A DNA stretch of 8,414 nucleotides, taken from Aquitalea sp. Its GTDB lineage: Bacteria; Pseudomonadota; Gammaproteobacteria; Burkholderiales; Chromobacteriaceae. The number at the start of each line of letters is the position of its first letter. The first letter of the stretch is position 1. Where the stretch lies: NCBI GenBank assembly GCA_019232735.1, contig JAFANL010000164.1, positions 1 to 8,414 on the forward strand, given 5' to 3'. Shown in pieces: positions 1 through 5,132 of the stretch. The position numbers and the translations under genes are program-made. A model generated the notes under the pieces. The model saw only the letters and a list, made by a program, of their open reading frames with translations. It was not told where the DNA came from and did not search any database.

Positions 1-721
1 CGTCATGGTTTGAACTGCGCAATACCCGGTATTTGAGCAGGCGGCCATCTGCGGCCACGGTCACCTCCAGGGTAACGGCGCCGTGCACATTCTGGCGGCG
101 GGCTTCTTCCGGGTAGTTGAGATTGCCGATGCGTTCGATACGCAAGCGCCAGTCGGTCTGGTAGCGTGACCACTCATAGCGGTGAGTGCTGTCGCCATTG
201 CCATTGCTGTTGCCGCTCTCCTGCGCATTGTCCCTGAGGCCGGTGTCTCCCCGCTGCGTACTGCTGAGGCTGTCGACTTGTCCCAGCAAGCTGGCAGCCG
301 TGACGCTCGGTTTGGGAGGGCTGTCCTCTGCGCTAGCTACGTCGGCAGGTGCAGGCTTGCTGCGAACCTGATGCATGATGTGGGGGGCCGGCGGTGCCGG
401 TGGCGGCTCATCCTGAGTACTGGCAGGTTGGTGATCGGTCGTGGCGGCTTGCTGCTGGCTGGCCAGTTGGTGCTGCTGTGGCGTATTGCCACTGCCCTGA
501 TTGTTGTCCTGACCCAGCCGTTGGGTGTCCGGAGGCTGCGGGCTGGGTTTTTCGGCCAGCTTGATGCTGATGATATTGCTGTCCGGCAATTGCAGCGGCT
601 TGATCCATGTCACCAGGCTGCTGCCAAACAGCAGAAGATGCGCCAGCAGCGAGGCTGCGATCATGATGATCAGCACACCGTTGCTGTGTCTGGATGTGGG
701 TTGATGCAAATTGGCGGTCAT
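1..721 (-). CDS. TonB-family energy-transducer protein, C-terminus cut by window edge
   Basis: Translating the minus strand from the ATG at 721 gives 240 residues that run off the left edge with no stop. An N-terminal cytoplasmic stretch is followed by one membrane segment (about residues 15-38) containing SLLAH, which places Ser24 and His28 in the S-x3-H spacing of the TonB membrane anchor (Ser16/His20 in E. coli TonB). A Pro/Gln/Ser-rich periplasmic linker (about 55-180) follows, then a TonB C-terminal domain from about residue 186, with YPEEARRQNVHGAVTLEV at 203-220. By family it should couple the proton-motive force via ExbB/ExbD to outer-membrane receptors or act as a structural TonB-like protein, but no exbB or exbD is in view. 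A GGAGG lies 12 nt before the ATG (734-738), a rather long spacing. Assignment to the family is firm; the substrate is unknown. Confidence 0.85.
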   Translation of the reverse strand, partial: MTANLHQPTSRHSNGVLIIMIAASLLAHLLLFGSSLVTWIKPLQLPDSNIISIKLAEKPSPQPPDTQRLGQDNNQGSGNTPQQHQLASQQQAATTDHQPASTQDEPPPAPPAPHIMHQVRSKPAPADVASAEDSPPKPSVTAASLLGQVDSLSSTQRGDTGLRDNAQESGNSNGNGDSTHRYEWSRYQTDWRLRIERIGNLNYPEEARRQNVHGAVTLEVTVAADGRLLKYRVLRSSNHD

Positions 722-751
722 GGCAAATGGCGGCCTCCATAAGTCTGCAGC

Positions 752-782
752 AGTTTAGCATGGCTGGCAGAGGCGCCAGCAA
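752..782 (-). promoter_or_regulatory. Candidate extended -10 promoter for the TonB-like gene
   Basis: On the minus strand a TGCTAAACT extended -10 (hexamer 757-752) lies 19 nt after TTGCTG (782-777). The predicted start near 745 would leave a short leader carrying the GGAGG ribosome site. The -35 touches the T-run of the dps terminator just upstream. The spacer is long, so this is tentative. Confidence 0.35.
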
Positions 783-804
783 AAACGCCGCGCAGTGCGC
801 GGCG
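781..804 (-). terminator. Intrinsic terminator of dps
   Basis: Read on the minus strand, the 8-bp stem CGCCGCGC/GCGCGGCG with a 3-nt loop is followed directly by five T (785-781). It lies about 48 nt past the dps stop and separates dps from the downstream TonB-like gene, which therefore needs its own promoter. Confidence 0.85.
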
Positions 805-851
805 TCCGGTGCAGGACTTCATGTTCAAGAAGGCCGAAGTGATATGCCGGC

Positions 852-1316
852 TTACTTGTCCAGCATGCTGCGCAGCATCCACGCGGTTTTTTCATGCACC
901 TGCAGGCGTTGGGTCAGCAGGTCGGCGGTAGGTTCGTCTGCGGCACGATCCGCCAGCGGAAACACGCTGCGTGCGGTGCGACAGAGTGTTTCATGACCAT
1001 CCACCAGCTGGGCCAGCATGTCCTCGGCCTTGGGTACGCCGCTGGCCTCGGCAATGGCGGTCAGCTTGGCATAGTCGGCATAGCTGCCGGGGGCGAAATG
1101 GCCCAGGGCACGGATGCGTTCGGCAATCAGGTCCACTGCCAGCGACAGCTCGTTGTATTGCGTTTCGAACATCAGATGCAGGGTGTTGAACATCGGCCCG
1201 GTGACGTTCCAGTGGAAATTGTGCGTTTTCAGATACAGGGTGTAGGTGTCGGCCAGCAGTCGGGAGAGGCCGTGGGCAATGTCTTGACGATCTTGTTCAT
1301 TGATGCCGATATCCAT
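852..1316 (-). CDS. dps: Dps-family ferritin-like DNA-binding/starvation protein
   Basis: A 154-residue miniferritin. By family it forms a cytoplasmic dodecamer that oxidises Fe(II), usually with hydrogen peroxide, and stores the mineral, protecting DNA from Fenton damage. The Dps signature is clear: THNFHWNVTGP (31-41) with His35, His47 in the following LH, and AVDLIAERIRALG (60-72) with Asp62 and Glu66; these are the intersubunit ferroxidase ligands of the family. The N-terminus is short with no Lys-rich tail, so DNA binding, if any, may be weak (inference). The start at 1316 is chosen because AGGAG sits 7 nt before this ATG; a TTG two codons upstream would leave only about 1 nt. The gene is monocistronic, ends in its own terminator and is divergent from the DUF167 gene. 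No clear OxyR or Fur site was seen in the 108-bp upstream gap. Confidence 0.95.
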   Translation of the reverse strand: MDIGINEQDRQDIAHGLSRLLADTYTLYLKTHNFHWNVTGPMFNTLHLMFETQYNELSLAVDLIAERIRALGHFAPGSYADYAKLTAIAEASGVPKAEDMLAQLVDGHETLCRTARSVFPLADRAADEPTADLLTQRLQVHEKTAWMLRSMLDK

Positions 1317-1370
1317 ATGCAAACTCCTGAAGGTTGTTGGGAATGCCGGGCCAGTTCTTGTCGCGCGCGG

Positions 1371-1401
1371 TTGTCTGTCGGCGGTGGAACTGGTCTAGAA
1401 T
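1371..1401 (+). promoter_or_regulatory. Candidate promoter for the DUF167 gene
   Basis: TTGTCT (1371-1376) and TAGAAT (1396-1401) are separated by 19 nt, 23 nt before the ATG at 1425. The -10 matches the consensus well, but the spacer is long. A 7-bp inverted repeat, CCAGTTC (1351-1357) and GAACTGG (1387-1393), flanks this region. Confidence 0.35.
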
Positions 1402-1424
1402 TGCCCCTTTTGCGGAAAATCACC

Positions 1425-1721
1425 ATGAAACCCTGGTTGGTCTGTAACGGCAGCACGGTGCGCCTGACACTGCATGTGCAACCCGGTGCCAGAAAGACCG
1501 AAGTGGCCGGCGAACATGGCGACTGCCTGAAAATCCGTCTGGCTGCGCCCCCGGTTGATGGCAAGGCCAATGCAGCACTACTGGCCTGGCTGGCGGATTG
1601 CTTTGCCGTTGGCAAGCGCTCCGTGAGCTTGCAGGCCGGAGACAAAAGCCGCCACAAGGTGGTGCTGATCGACTCTGCACTTGCCGAGTCCGAGGTCCTG
1701 GCCCTGCTGCAAATTCAGTGA
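1425..1721 (+). CDS. DUF167 (YggU/COG1872) small conserved protein
   Basis: A 98-residue protein of the DUF167 family. Visible family features are LTLHVQPGARKTEVAG near the N-terminus (15-30), LKIRLAAPPVDGKANAAL (36-53), the most conserved block, and a C-terminal SLQAGDKSRHKVVLID (66-81). Members are small alpha/beta folds of unknown biochemical function found across bacteria, archaea and eukaryotes. An open frame extends far upstream to 894, but it runs antisense through dps. The ATG at 1425 matches the usual family length and follows a weak GGA. In many proteobacteria the gene sits next to a YggT membrane protein; that neighbour is absent here. Its last 7 bp overlap convergently with fxsA. 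Confidence 0.88.
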   Translation: MKPWLVCNGSTVRLTLHVQPGARKTEVAGEHGDCLKIRLAAPPVDGKANAALLAWLADCFAVGKRSVSLQAGDKSRHKVVLIDSALAESEVLALLQIQ

Positions 1722-2137
1722 AGCCGCTGTTGATCGGCGGTCGGCTTGTCCACACGACTGTATTCGCCTTCGATGACATCATCAGGCGCGGCTTGCGCGC
1801 CGGCCGGCATGTTCAGCGCAGGTCCACGGAAAGGCAAGAGCAGCAGGATGGCCGGTACATTGCTGAGCAGTCCCGGAATGGCAAACAGCAAGCCGGATAG
1901 CGCATAGCGCAGCGGCCACAACAGCGAGTACAACGATACCTGTTGTCCCTGACGCAGTACACTGGACAGTGTCAGCAAGGCACCGAGTTTCTGGTTGCGC
2001 AGCATCCAGATGCCCAGCAGGCTGCTGGCCAACACCATCATCAGCACCACGCCACCACCAAAGTGGTGGGCCAGTGTGACCAGCGTGGCAATTTCCAGCA
2101 GGGGATAAAGCAGCAACAACAGCAAAATGGCACGCAT
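1715..2137 (-). CDS. fxsA: FxsA-family inner-membrane protein
   Basis: A 140-residue integral membrane protein. It opens MRAILLLLLLYPLLEIATL, a typical FxsA start in which Glu15 interrupts the first hydrophobic segment. A second segment (about 27-45) leads to MLRNQKLGAL (45-54), and a last hydrophobic region (about 77-102) contains GLLFAIPGLLSNVPAILLLLP, matching the family's PG-containing segment. The cytoplasmic tail has DDVIEGEY (119-126), a common FxsA ending. In E. coli, overexpressed FxsA relieves F-exclusion of phage T7 by interacting with PifA; its normal role is unknown. The gene converges with the DUF167 gene with overlapping ends. Its start codon is 17 bp from that of cutA, so its promoter must lie within or beyond the cutA start region. 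Its Shine-Dalgarno is poor. Confidence 0.9.
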   Translation of the reverse strand: MRAILLLLLLYPLLEIATLVTLAHHFGGGVVLMMVLASSLLGIWMLRNQKLGALLTLSSVLRQGQQVSLYSLLWPLRYALSGLLFAIPGLLSNVPAILLLLPFRGPALNMPAGAQAAPDDVIEGEYSRVDKPTADQQRLH

Positions 2138-2154
2138 CGAATCAAGGTATCCGT

Positions 2155-2493
2155 ATGAATTGTCTAGTAGTGATCTGCAATGTGCCGGACGAAACCACCG
2201 CCACGCACATGGCGCATGTTCTGGTTCAGGAGCAACTGGCGGCCTGCGTCAATATCCTGCCCGCCTGTCGCTCGGTATATCGCTGGGAGGGCCGGCTGGA
2301 AGAGGCCGGGGAGATTCCCTTGCTGATCAAGACCACCGTGCAGGCTTATCCGCCTTTGCAGCAGCGCTTGCTTGAGCTACATCCTTATGATGTGCCGGAA
2401 ATCATTGCCTTGCCAGTGCAACATGGATTGCCCGCCTATCTGACATGGGTATCGCAGTCCCTGCTTTCAAGTGATGGCCTGCAGGGTGGGTGA
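2155..2493 (+). CDS. cutA: CutA1-type divalent-cation tolerance protein
   Basis: A 112-residue CutA1 homologue of typical length. The family forms a very stable trimer with a ferredoxin-like fold, and in E. coli it is linked genetically to copper and other divalent-cation tolerance; its real biochemical role remains uncertain. Family hallmarks are the early VVICNVPDE, AACVNILP (29-36) with Cys31, SVYRWEG (40-46), LLIKTT (56-61), HPYDVPEI (76-83) and YLTW (95-98). No signal peptide is evident, so a cytosolic location is expected. An AAGG 7 nt before the ATG is a weak ribosome site. In many betaproteobacteria cutA lies next to dsbD (general knowledge); here it is followed instead by the tRNA-Lys array, and no clear terminator separates the two. 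Confidence 0.94.
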   Translation: MNCLVVICNVPDETTATHMAHVLVQEQLAACVNILPACRSVYRWEGRLEEAGEIPLLIKTTVQAYPPLQQRLLELHPYDVPEIIALPVQHGLPAYLTWVSQSLLSSDGLQGG

Positions 2494-2587
2494 AAAAATC
2501 GCTGGATGGGTATGAGACAGGTTTCTACCGGTTAGCATGAAATTCCGGGCTATGCATCGGTTTTTCCAAATTATTTCGGTAAAAGCC

Positions 2588-2616
2588 TTGACTGAAAAAG
2601 ACGGTTTTATTATAGT
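2588..2616 (+). promoter_or_regulatory. Strong sigma70 promoter of the tRNA-Lys array
   Basis: TTGACT (2588-2593) and TATAGT (2611-2616) have the ideal 17-nt spacing. An AT-rich stretch directly upstream (about 2565-2584) resembles an UP element. A GC-containing discriminator (TGCG) follows the -10, as expected for stringently controlled stable-RNA promoters. The first tRNA begins 16 nt after the -10. No comparably strong promoter is visible in the gaps between the tRNAs. Confidence 0.85.
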
Positions 2617-2631
2617 TGCGAACTCTTTCGT

Positions 2632-2707
2632 GGGTCGGTAGCTCAGCCGGTAGAGCAGCGGACTTTTAATCCGTTGGTCGCGAGTTCGAATCTCGCCCGA
2701 CCCACCA
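2632..2707 (+). tRNA. tRNA-Lys (anticodon TTT), copy 1
   Basis: A complete 76-nt cloverleaf with encoded CCA. The acceptor is GGGTCGG/CCGACCC, the anticodon stem GCGGA/TCCGT encloses loop CTTTTAA (anticodon TTT, reading AAA and AAG), and the T arm is GCGAG-TTCGAAT-CTCGC. It is the first gene of the array. Confidence 0.97.
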
Positions 2708-2715
2708 CAAGTTTC

Positions 2716-2791
2716 GGGTTGTTAGCTCAGTTGGTAGAGCAGCGGACTCTTAATCCGTAGGTCGAGTGTTCGAGCCACTCACAACCCACCA
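2716..2791 (+). tRNA. tRNA-Lys (anticodon CTT), copy 1
   Basis: A complete 76-nt cloverleaf with encoded CCA. The acceptor is GGGTTGT/ACAACCC, the anticodon loop is CTCTTAA (anticodon CTT, reading AAG), and the T arm is GAGTG-TTCGAGC-CACTC. The anticodon stem is identical to that of the TTT tRNA. It is separated from the preceding tRNA by 8 nt. Confidence 0.97.
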
Positions 2792-2823
2792 GTTTTTGCG
2801 ATTTTGCCCTTGTTGGCAGGATC

Positions 2824-2899
2824 GGGTCGGTAGCTCAGCCGGTAGAGCAGCGGACTTTTAATCCGTTGGTCGCGAGTTCGAATCTCGCCCGACCCACCA
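2824..2899 (+). tRNA. tRNA-Lys (anticodon TTT), copy 2
   Basis: Identical in all 76 positions to the TTT tRNA at 2632-2707, by direct reading. It is preceded by a 32-nt T-rich spacer ending in GCAGGATC. Confidence 0.97.
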
Positions 2900-2906
2900 C
2901 AGTTTC

Positions 2907-2982
2907 GGGTTGTTAGCTCAGTTGGTAGAGCAGCGGACTCTTAATCCGTAGGTCGAGTGTTCGAGCCACTCGCAACCCACCA
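2907..2982 (+). tRNA. tRNA-Lys (anticodon CTT), copy 2, with acceptor-stem variant
   Basis: Identical to the other two CTT copies except for G instead of A at 2972 (tRNA position 66). This turns the last acceptor pair (7-66) from U-A to U-G. The anticodon loop CTCTTAA and the CCA are intact, so the gene is probably functional. It lies 7 nt after the preceding tRNA. Confidence 0.96.
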
Positions 2983-3012
2983 TGAATTTTAGTTGTACCC
3001 CATTGCAGGATC

Positions 3013-3088
3013 GGGTCGGTAGCTCAGCCGGTAGAGCAGCGGACTTTTAATCCGTTGGTCGCGAGTTCGAATCTCGCCCGACCCACCA
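3013..3088 (+). tRNA. tRNA-Lys (anticodon TTT), copy 3
   Basis: Identical to the other two TTT copies. It is preceded by a 30-nt spacer that again ends in GCAGGATC. Confidence 0.97.
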
Positions 3089-3096
3089 TAAGTTTC

Positions 3097-3172
3097 GGGT
3101 TGTTAGCTCAGTTGGTAGAGCAGCGGACTCTTAATCCGTAGGTCGAGTGTTCGAGCCACTCACAACCCACCA
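3097..3172 (+). tRNA. tRNA-Lys (anticodon CTT), copy 3
   Basis: Identical to the CTT tRNA at 2716-2791. It is the last gene of the array and is followed within 10 nt by the terminator hairpin. Confidence 0.97.
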
Positions 3173-3180
3173 GTAAGATC

Positions 3181-3214
3181 AAAAAGCCCGTTCGCTATTG
3201 CGAGCGGGCTTTTT
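3181..3214 (+). terminator. Intrinsic terminator of the tRNA-Lys array
   Basis: A 15-bp stem (AAAAAGCCCGTTCGC with GCGAGCGGGCTTTTT, one T-G pair) with loop TATT, ending in a run of five T. The A-run on the other arm means it could also terminate minus-strand transcription, although no gene converges here. Confidence 0.95.
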
Positions 3215-3293
3215 GCATTGCCGGGTAGTCGTCAACAAGGCAGGCTGCGTGGATAATGACAAGATCAAGAATTCCTGTGAGAAGGGCAAGGCA

Positions 3294-3620
3294 ATGATCA
3301 GACGATTCGCGTTCCCGTTGGTGCTGGCCATGGTGGCACTGCCAGCATTGGCACAGACGGCAGACGAACAGCTGCTGGCGGCACAGATTTCCTACCAGCA
3401 GGCCAATAATCTGCAGGAGCAGGCGGCCGCACGCTTGAAGCAGGCGCAAGAGGCCAAGCTGCAGGCCGACCAGCGGCTGGCGGATGCACAGCATGCCGTG
3501 CAGCAGGCTAACGAAGAGCTGAGCGCAGCTACCACCGGTCAGGCATCGGCAGAGCAGCGCATGCAGCAGCAGACGCAGCTGTTGAATGAGGCCTGGAAGC
3601 GCAAGGAAGCGGGTGGCTAA
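3294..3620 (+). CDS. Small secreted Gln/Ala-rich coiled-coil protein, function unknown
   Basis: A 108-residue protein with a clear signal peptide: MIRR, a hydrophobic core (about 5-17) and a likely cleavage site after ALPALA (20), leaving QTADEQ as the mature N-terminus. The mature part is almost entirely Gln, Ala, Glu, Lys and Leu with regular heptad-like spacing (about 22-100) and no Cys, indicating a long helix that probably forms a coiled coil in the periplasm. I recognise no family; the composition recalls small helical envelope proteins, but this is compositional only. The start at 3294 is chosen because it opens the signal peptide and has GAAGGG 7 nt upstream; the frame stays open back to 3198, inside the tRNA terminator. 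A GATAAT (3252-3257) could be its -10, without a good -35. No terminator is evident after it. Confidence 0.75.
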   Translation: MIRRFAFPLVLAMVALPALAQTADEQLLAAQISYQQANNLQEQAAARLKQAQEAKLQADQRLADAQHAVQQANEELSAATTGQASAEQRMQQQTQLLNEAWKRKEAGG

Positions 3621-3750
3621 GCTCCGCTGGTAACGCCCCTGTTCCTGTCTTGTGCCGTCTTGTCGTGCGACTTGTACTGTCCGGGTCGGTGCGCCTTGGT
3701 CCGGCAGCTCTGGGTGATGTTGTGAACCTGTCTCAGGCTGGCCGGAGCCA

Positions 3751-3781
3751 GATAGCAAAAAGCCGGGAATCCCCGGCTATC
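3751..3781 (-). terminator. Intrinsic terminator of the pyrE-DUF4124 operon
   Basis: On the minus strand the stem AGCCGGG/CCCGGCT (3778-3772 and 3767-3761), with a 4-nt loop, is followed by a T-run (3761-3757), 24 nt after the DUF4124 stop. Outer arms GATAGC (3751-3756) and GCTATC (3776-3781) are also complementary and could form an alternative, longer stem that bulges out the T-run. Confidence 0.85.
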
Positions 3782-3804
3782 ACGCTTCTGGCCTGGCAGC
3801 GGGT

Positions 3805-4410
3805 TCAGGGGCTGCCGCGGCTGATTTGCTGGTAGCGCGCAATATCTTCCTGCATTTTCTGGCGTACGCTATTGTATTCGGCCTGTTTGGTGGCAATCAC
3901 ACCACCCAGTCCTTTTTGTTCCTGCTGGATGACCTGGATATTGTGCTGCAGTCCGGCCGGAACCGGGCGCTGCTGTTTCTGATTGGCATCCTGCTCCCTG
4001 AGCATGTCGCGCAGTTGCAGATTCAGCCCTTTCAGGCGGGATAACTGGGCATCGAGCGAGGCTTGCAGAATGCTCAATTGCTTTTCTCTTTCCGCTTTCA
4101 GTTCGTCGACATTGCGGTAGCTTTCCAGCAAGCCCTTGTCATAACGGGCGTTGTCCAGCTGACGCTGTTGTTCTTGCTTGTGCTGCGCCTCGCTGGCTTC
4201 GCGCTGGCGACGGGCCTGCTCGCTTTCTGCCGGTTTGCGAATCACACCCTGGCGGTTCAGCTCGGCCACACCCTGCTTCTGGCTTTGCAAAGGAGCGGCA
4301 TCGCTGTAATGCACCTTGCCGGACTCGTCCACCCACTTGTACAGCGTGCCGTCGGCCATGGCCATGGCGCTGCAAAGCAAGAGGAAAAGTCCCGGCAGGT
4401 GTGGTGTCAT
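3805..4410 (-). CDS. DUF4124 domain protein with long coiled coil, secreted
   Basis: A 201-residue protein. A signal peptide (1-19, cleavage probably after AMAMA) is followed by a DUF4124 domain: DGTLYKWVDESGKVHYSD (20-37) contains the family's hallmark Y-KWVDE-G--HYSD. A Gln/Lys/Glu-rich region (about 60-195) then looks strongly coiled-coil. DUF4124 proteins are envelope proteins of proteobacteria with no established reaction. The start codon follows the pyrE stop with no base in between (TAA then ATG), so translation is probably coupled; a GGAG inside the end of pyrE, 11 nt before the ATG, may help. The link with pyrimidine synthesis is one of co-expression only, and no shared function is evident. 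The operon ends in a hairpin just downstream. Confidence 0.85.
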   Translation of the reverse strand: MTPHLPGLFLLLCSAMAMADGTLYKWVDESGKVHYSDAAPLQSQKQGVAELNRQGVIRKPAESEQARRQREASEAQHKQEQQRQLDNARYDKGLLESYRNVDELKAEREKQLSILQASLDAQLSRLKGLNLQLRDMLREQDANQKQQRPVPAGLQHNIQVIQQEQKGLGGVIATKQAEYNSVRQKMQEDIARYQQISRGSP

Positions 4411-5055
4411 TTAGTCATTCACTCCATATTGAGCGCGATACGCACGTACGGCTTCCAGATGTTGGGCCAGCTCCGGGCTGCCTTCCAGAAAGCCCAGCAA
4501 ATCCTTCAGGGTTGCAATGGCAATCACCGGCATGCCGTATTGCTGTGCCACTTCCTGGACTGCCGACAGTTCGCCACTGCCGCGCTCCATGCGGTCCAGC
4601 GCAATGGCCACGCCGGCCGGGGTGGCGCCTGCAGCGCGGATCAGTTCTACCGACTCGCGCACCGAGGTGCCGGCGGAAATCACATCATCAATGATCAGCA
4701 CGCGGCCTTGCAAGGGCGCGCCCACCAGGGTACCGCCTTCGCCGTGATCTTTGGCTTCCTTGCGATTATAGGCAAAAGGCACATTGTGTCCTTGCTCTGC
4801 CATGGCCATGGTCGCACCGGCGGCCAGGATGATACCCTTGTAGGCCGGTCCGAACAGCATGTCGAACTGCAGGCCACTCGCCATTATCGACTTGGCATAG
4901 AAGCGCGACAAGTGCAAGGTGGACAGACCGTCGTTGAATAGACCGGCATTAAAGAAATACGGCGATTTGCGCCCGGCCTTGGTGATGAACTCGCCAAACT
5001 TCAGCACCTGCTTGTCGAGTGCAAAACGGATAAAATCTTGGCGGAAATCGCTCAT
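4411..5055 (-). CDS. pyrE: Orotate phosphoribosyltransferase
   Basis: A 214-residue cytosolic enzyme, near the E. coli length of 213. It joins orotate to PRPP to give orotidine 5'-monophosphate, the fifth step of de novo UMP synthesis, and normally acts as a dimer. Visible features are Lys26 with the TKAGRKSPYFFNAG block (25-38), a mobile catalytic loop NRKEAKDHGEGG (97-108) with Arg98, Lys99, Lys102 and His104, and the PRPP-binding signature VLIIDDVISAGTS (119-131). The start at 5055 has AAGGA about 5 nt upstream and gives the canonical MSDFRQDFIRFAL opening; the open frame extends to 5121, but that would intrude on the divergent xthA leader. It is the first gene of a two-gene unit with the DUF4124 gene. 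No clear pyrimidine-sensing attenuator was seen in the 77-bp upstream gap. Confidence 0.97.
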   Translation of the reverse strand: MSDFRQDFIRFALDKQVLKFGEFITKAGRKSPYFFNAGLFNDGLSTLHLSRFYAKSIMASGLQFDMLFGPAYKGIILAAGATMAMAEQGHNVPFAYNRKEAKDHGEGGTLVGAPLQGRVLIIDDVISAGTSVRESVELIRAAGATPAGVAIALDRMERGSGELSAVQEVAQQYGMPVIAIATLKDLLGFLEGSPELAQHLEAVRAYRAQYGVND

Positions 5056-5121
5056 ATCATTCCTTATGAAAGACTGGTTAACTATCTGAACGGCTGGAAA
5101 AATTGCCGGCAAGGATAGCAC

Positions 5122-5126
5122 AGGAG
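5122..5126 (+). promoter_or_regulatory. Ribosome binding site that fixes the xthA start at TTG
   Basis: AGGAG ends 6 nt before TTG at 5133, and no ATG or GTG in the frame is so placed. An in-frame TTG at 5103 lacks such a site, so 5133 is preferred. Confidence 0.75.
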
Positions 5127-5132
5127 ACTACA

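Larger units (their letters stand above)
2632..3172 (+). repeat. Threefold tandem repeat of a tRNA-Lys(TTT)-tRNA-Lys(CTT) pair
   Basis: The unit is TTT tRNA, a 7-8-nt spacer ending in AGTTTC, then CTT tRNA. The units start at 2632, 2824 and 3013, so the periods are 192 and 189 bp. The two between-unit spacers (2792-2823 and 2983-3012) differ in most of their length but share a terminal GCAGGATC. The tRNAs are near-identical while the spacers differ, which suggests old duplication with concerted evolution or selection on the tRNAs. Confidence 0.95.

Noticed and set aside
894..1424. An N-terminal extension of the DUF167 protein.
   Set aside because: It would be antisense to dps and more than double the family's normal length of about 100 residues.
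2632..3172. Regularly spaced near-identical repeats that could suggest a CRISPR array.
   Set aside because: The repeats fold into perfect tRNA cloverleaves with anticodon loops and CCA ends; the spacers are uneven (7-8 and 30-32 nt) and no cas gene is present.
2632..3214. tRNA genes as an integration site for a mobile island.
   Set aside because: All six tRNAs are intact, with no integrase gene or partial tRNA repeat elsewhere in the window.
3195..3758. A 187-codon minus-strand open frame.
   Set aside because: It is antisense to the signal-peptide-bearing coiled-coil gene; its Leu/Cys/Gln-rich product mirrors that repetitive composition.
4355..4368. 14-bp palindrome GCCATGGCCATGGC.
   Set aside because: It encodes the Ala-Met repeat of the DUF4124 signal peptide and is best explained by codon repetition.
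4063..4941. A 292-codon open frame on the plus strand.
   Set aside because: It lies antisense to pyrE and the DUF4124 gene, both with clear family motifs, and its product is His/Gln/Arg-rich low-complexity sequence with no recognisable motif.
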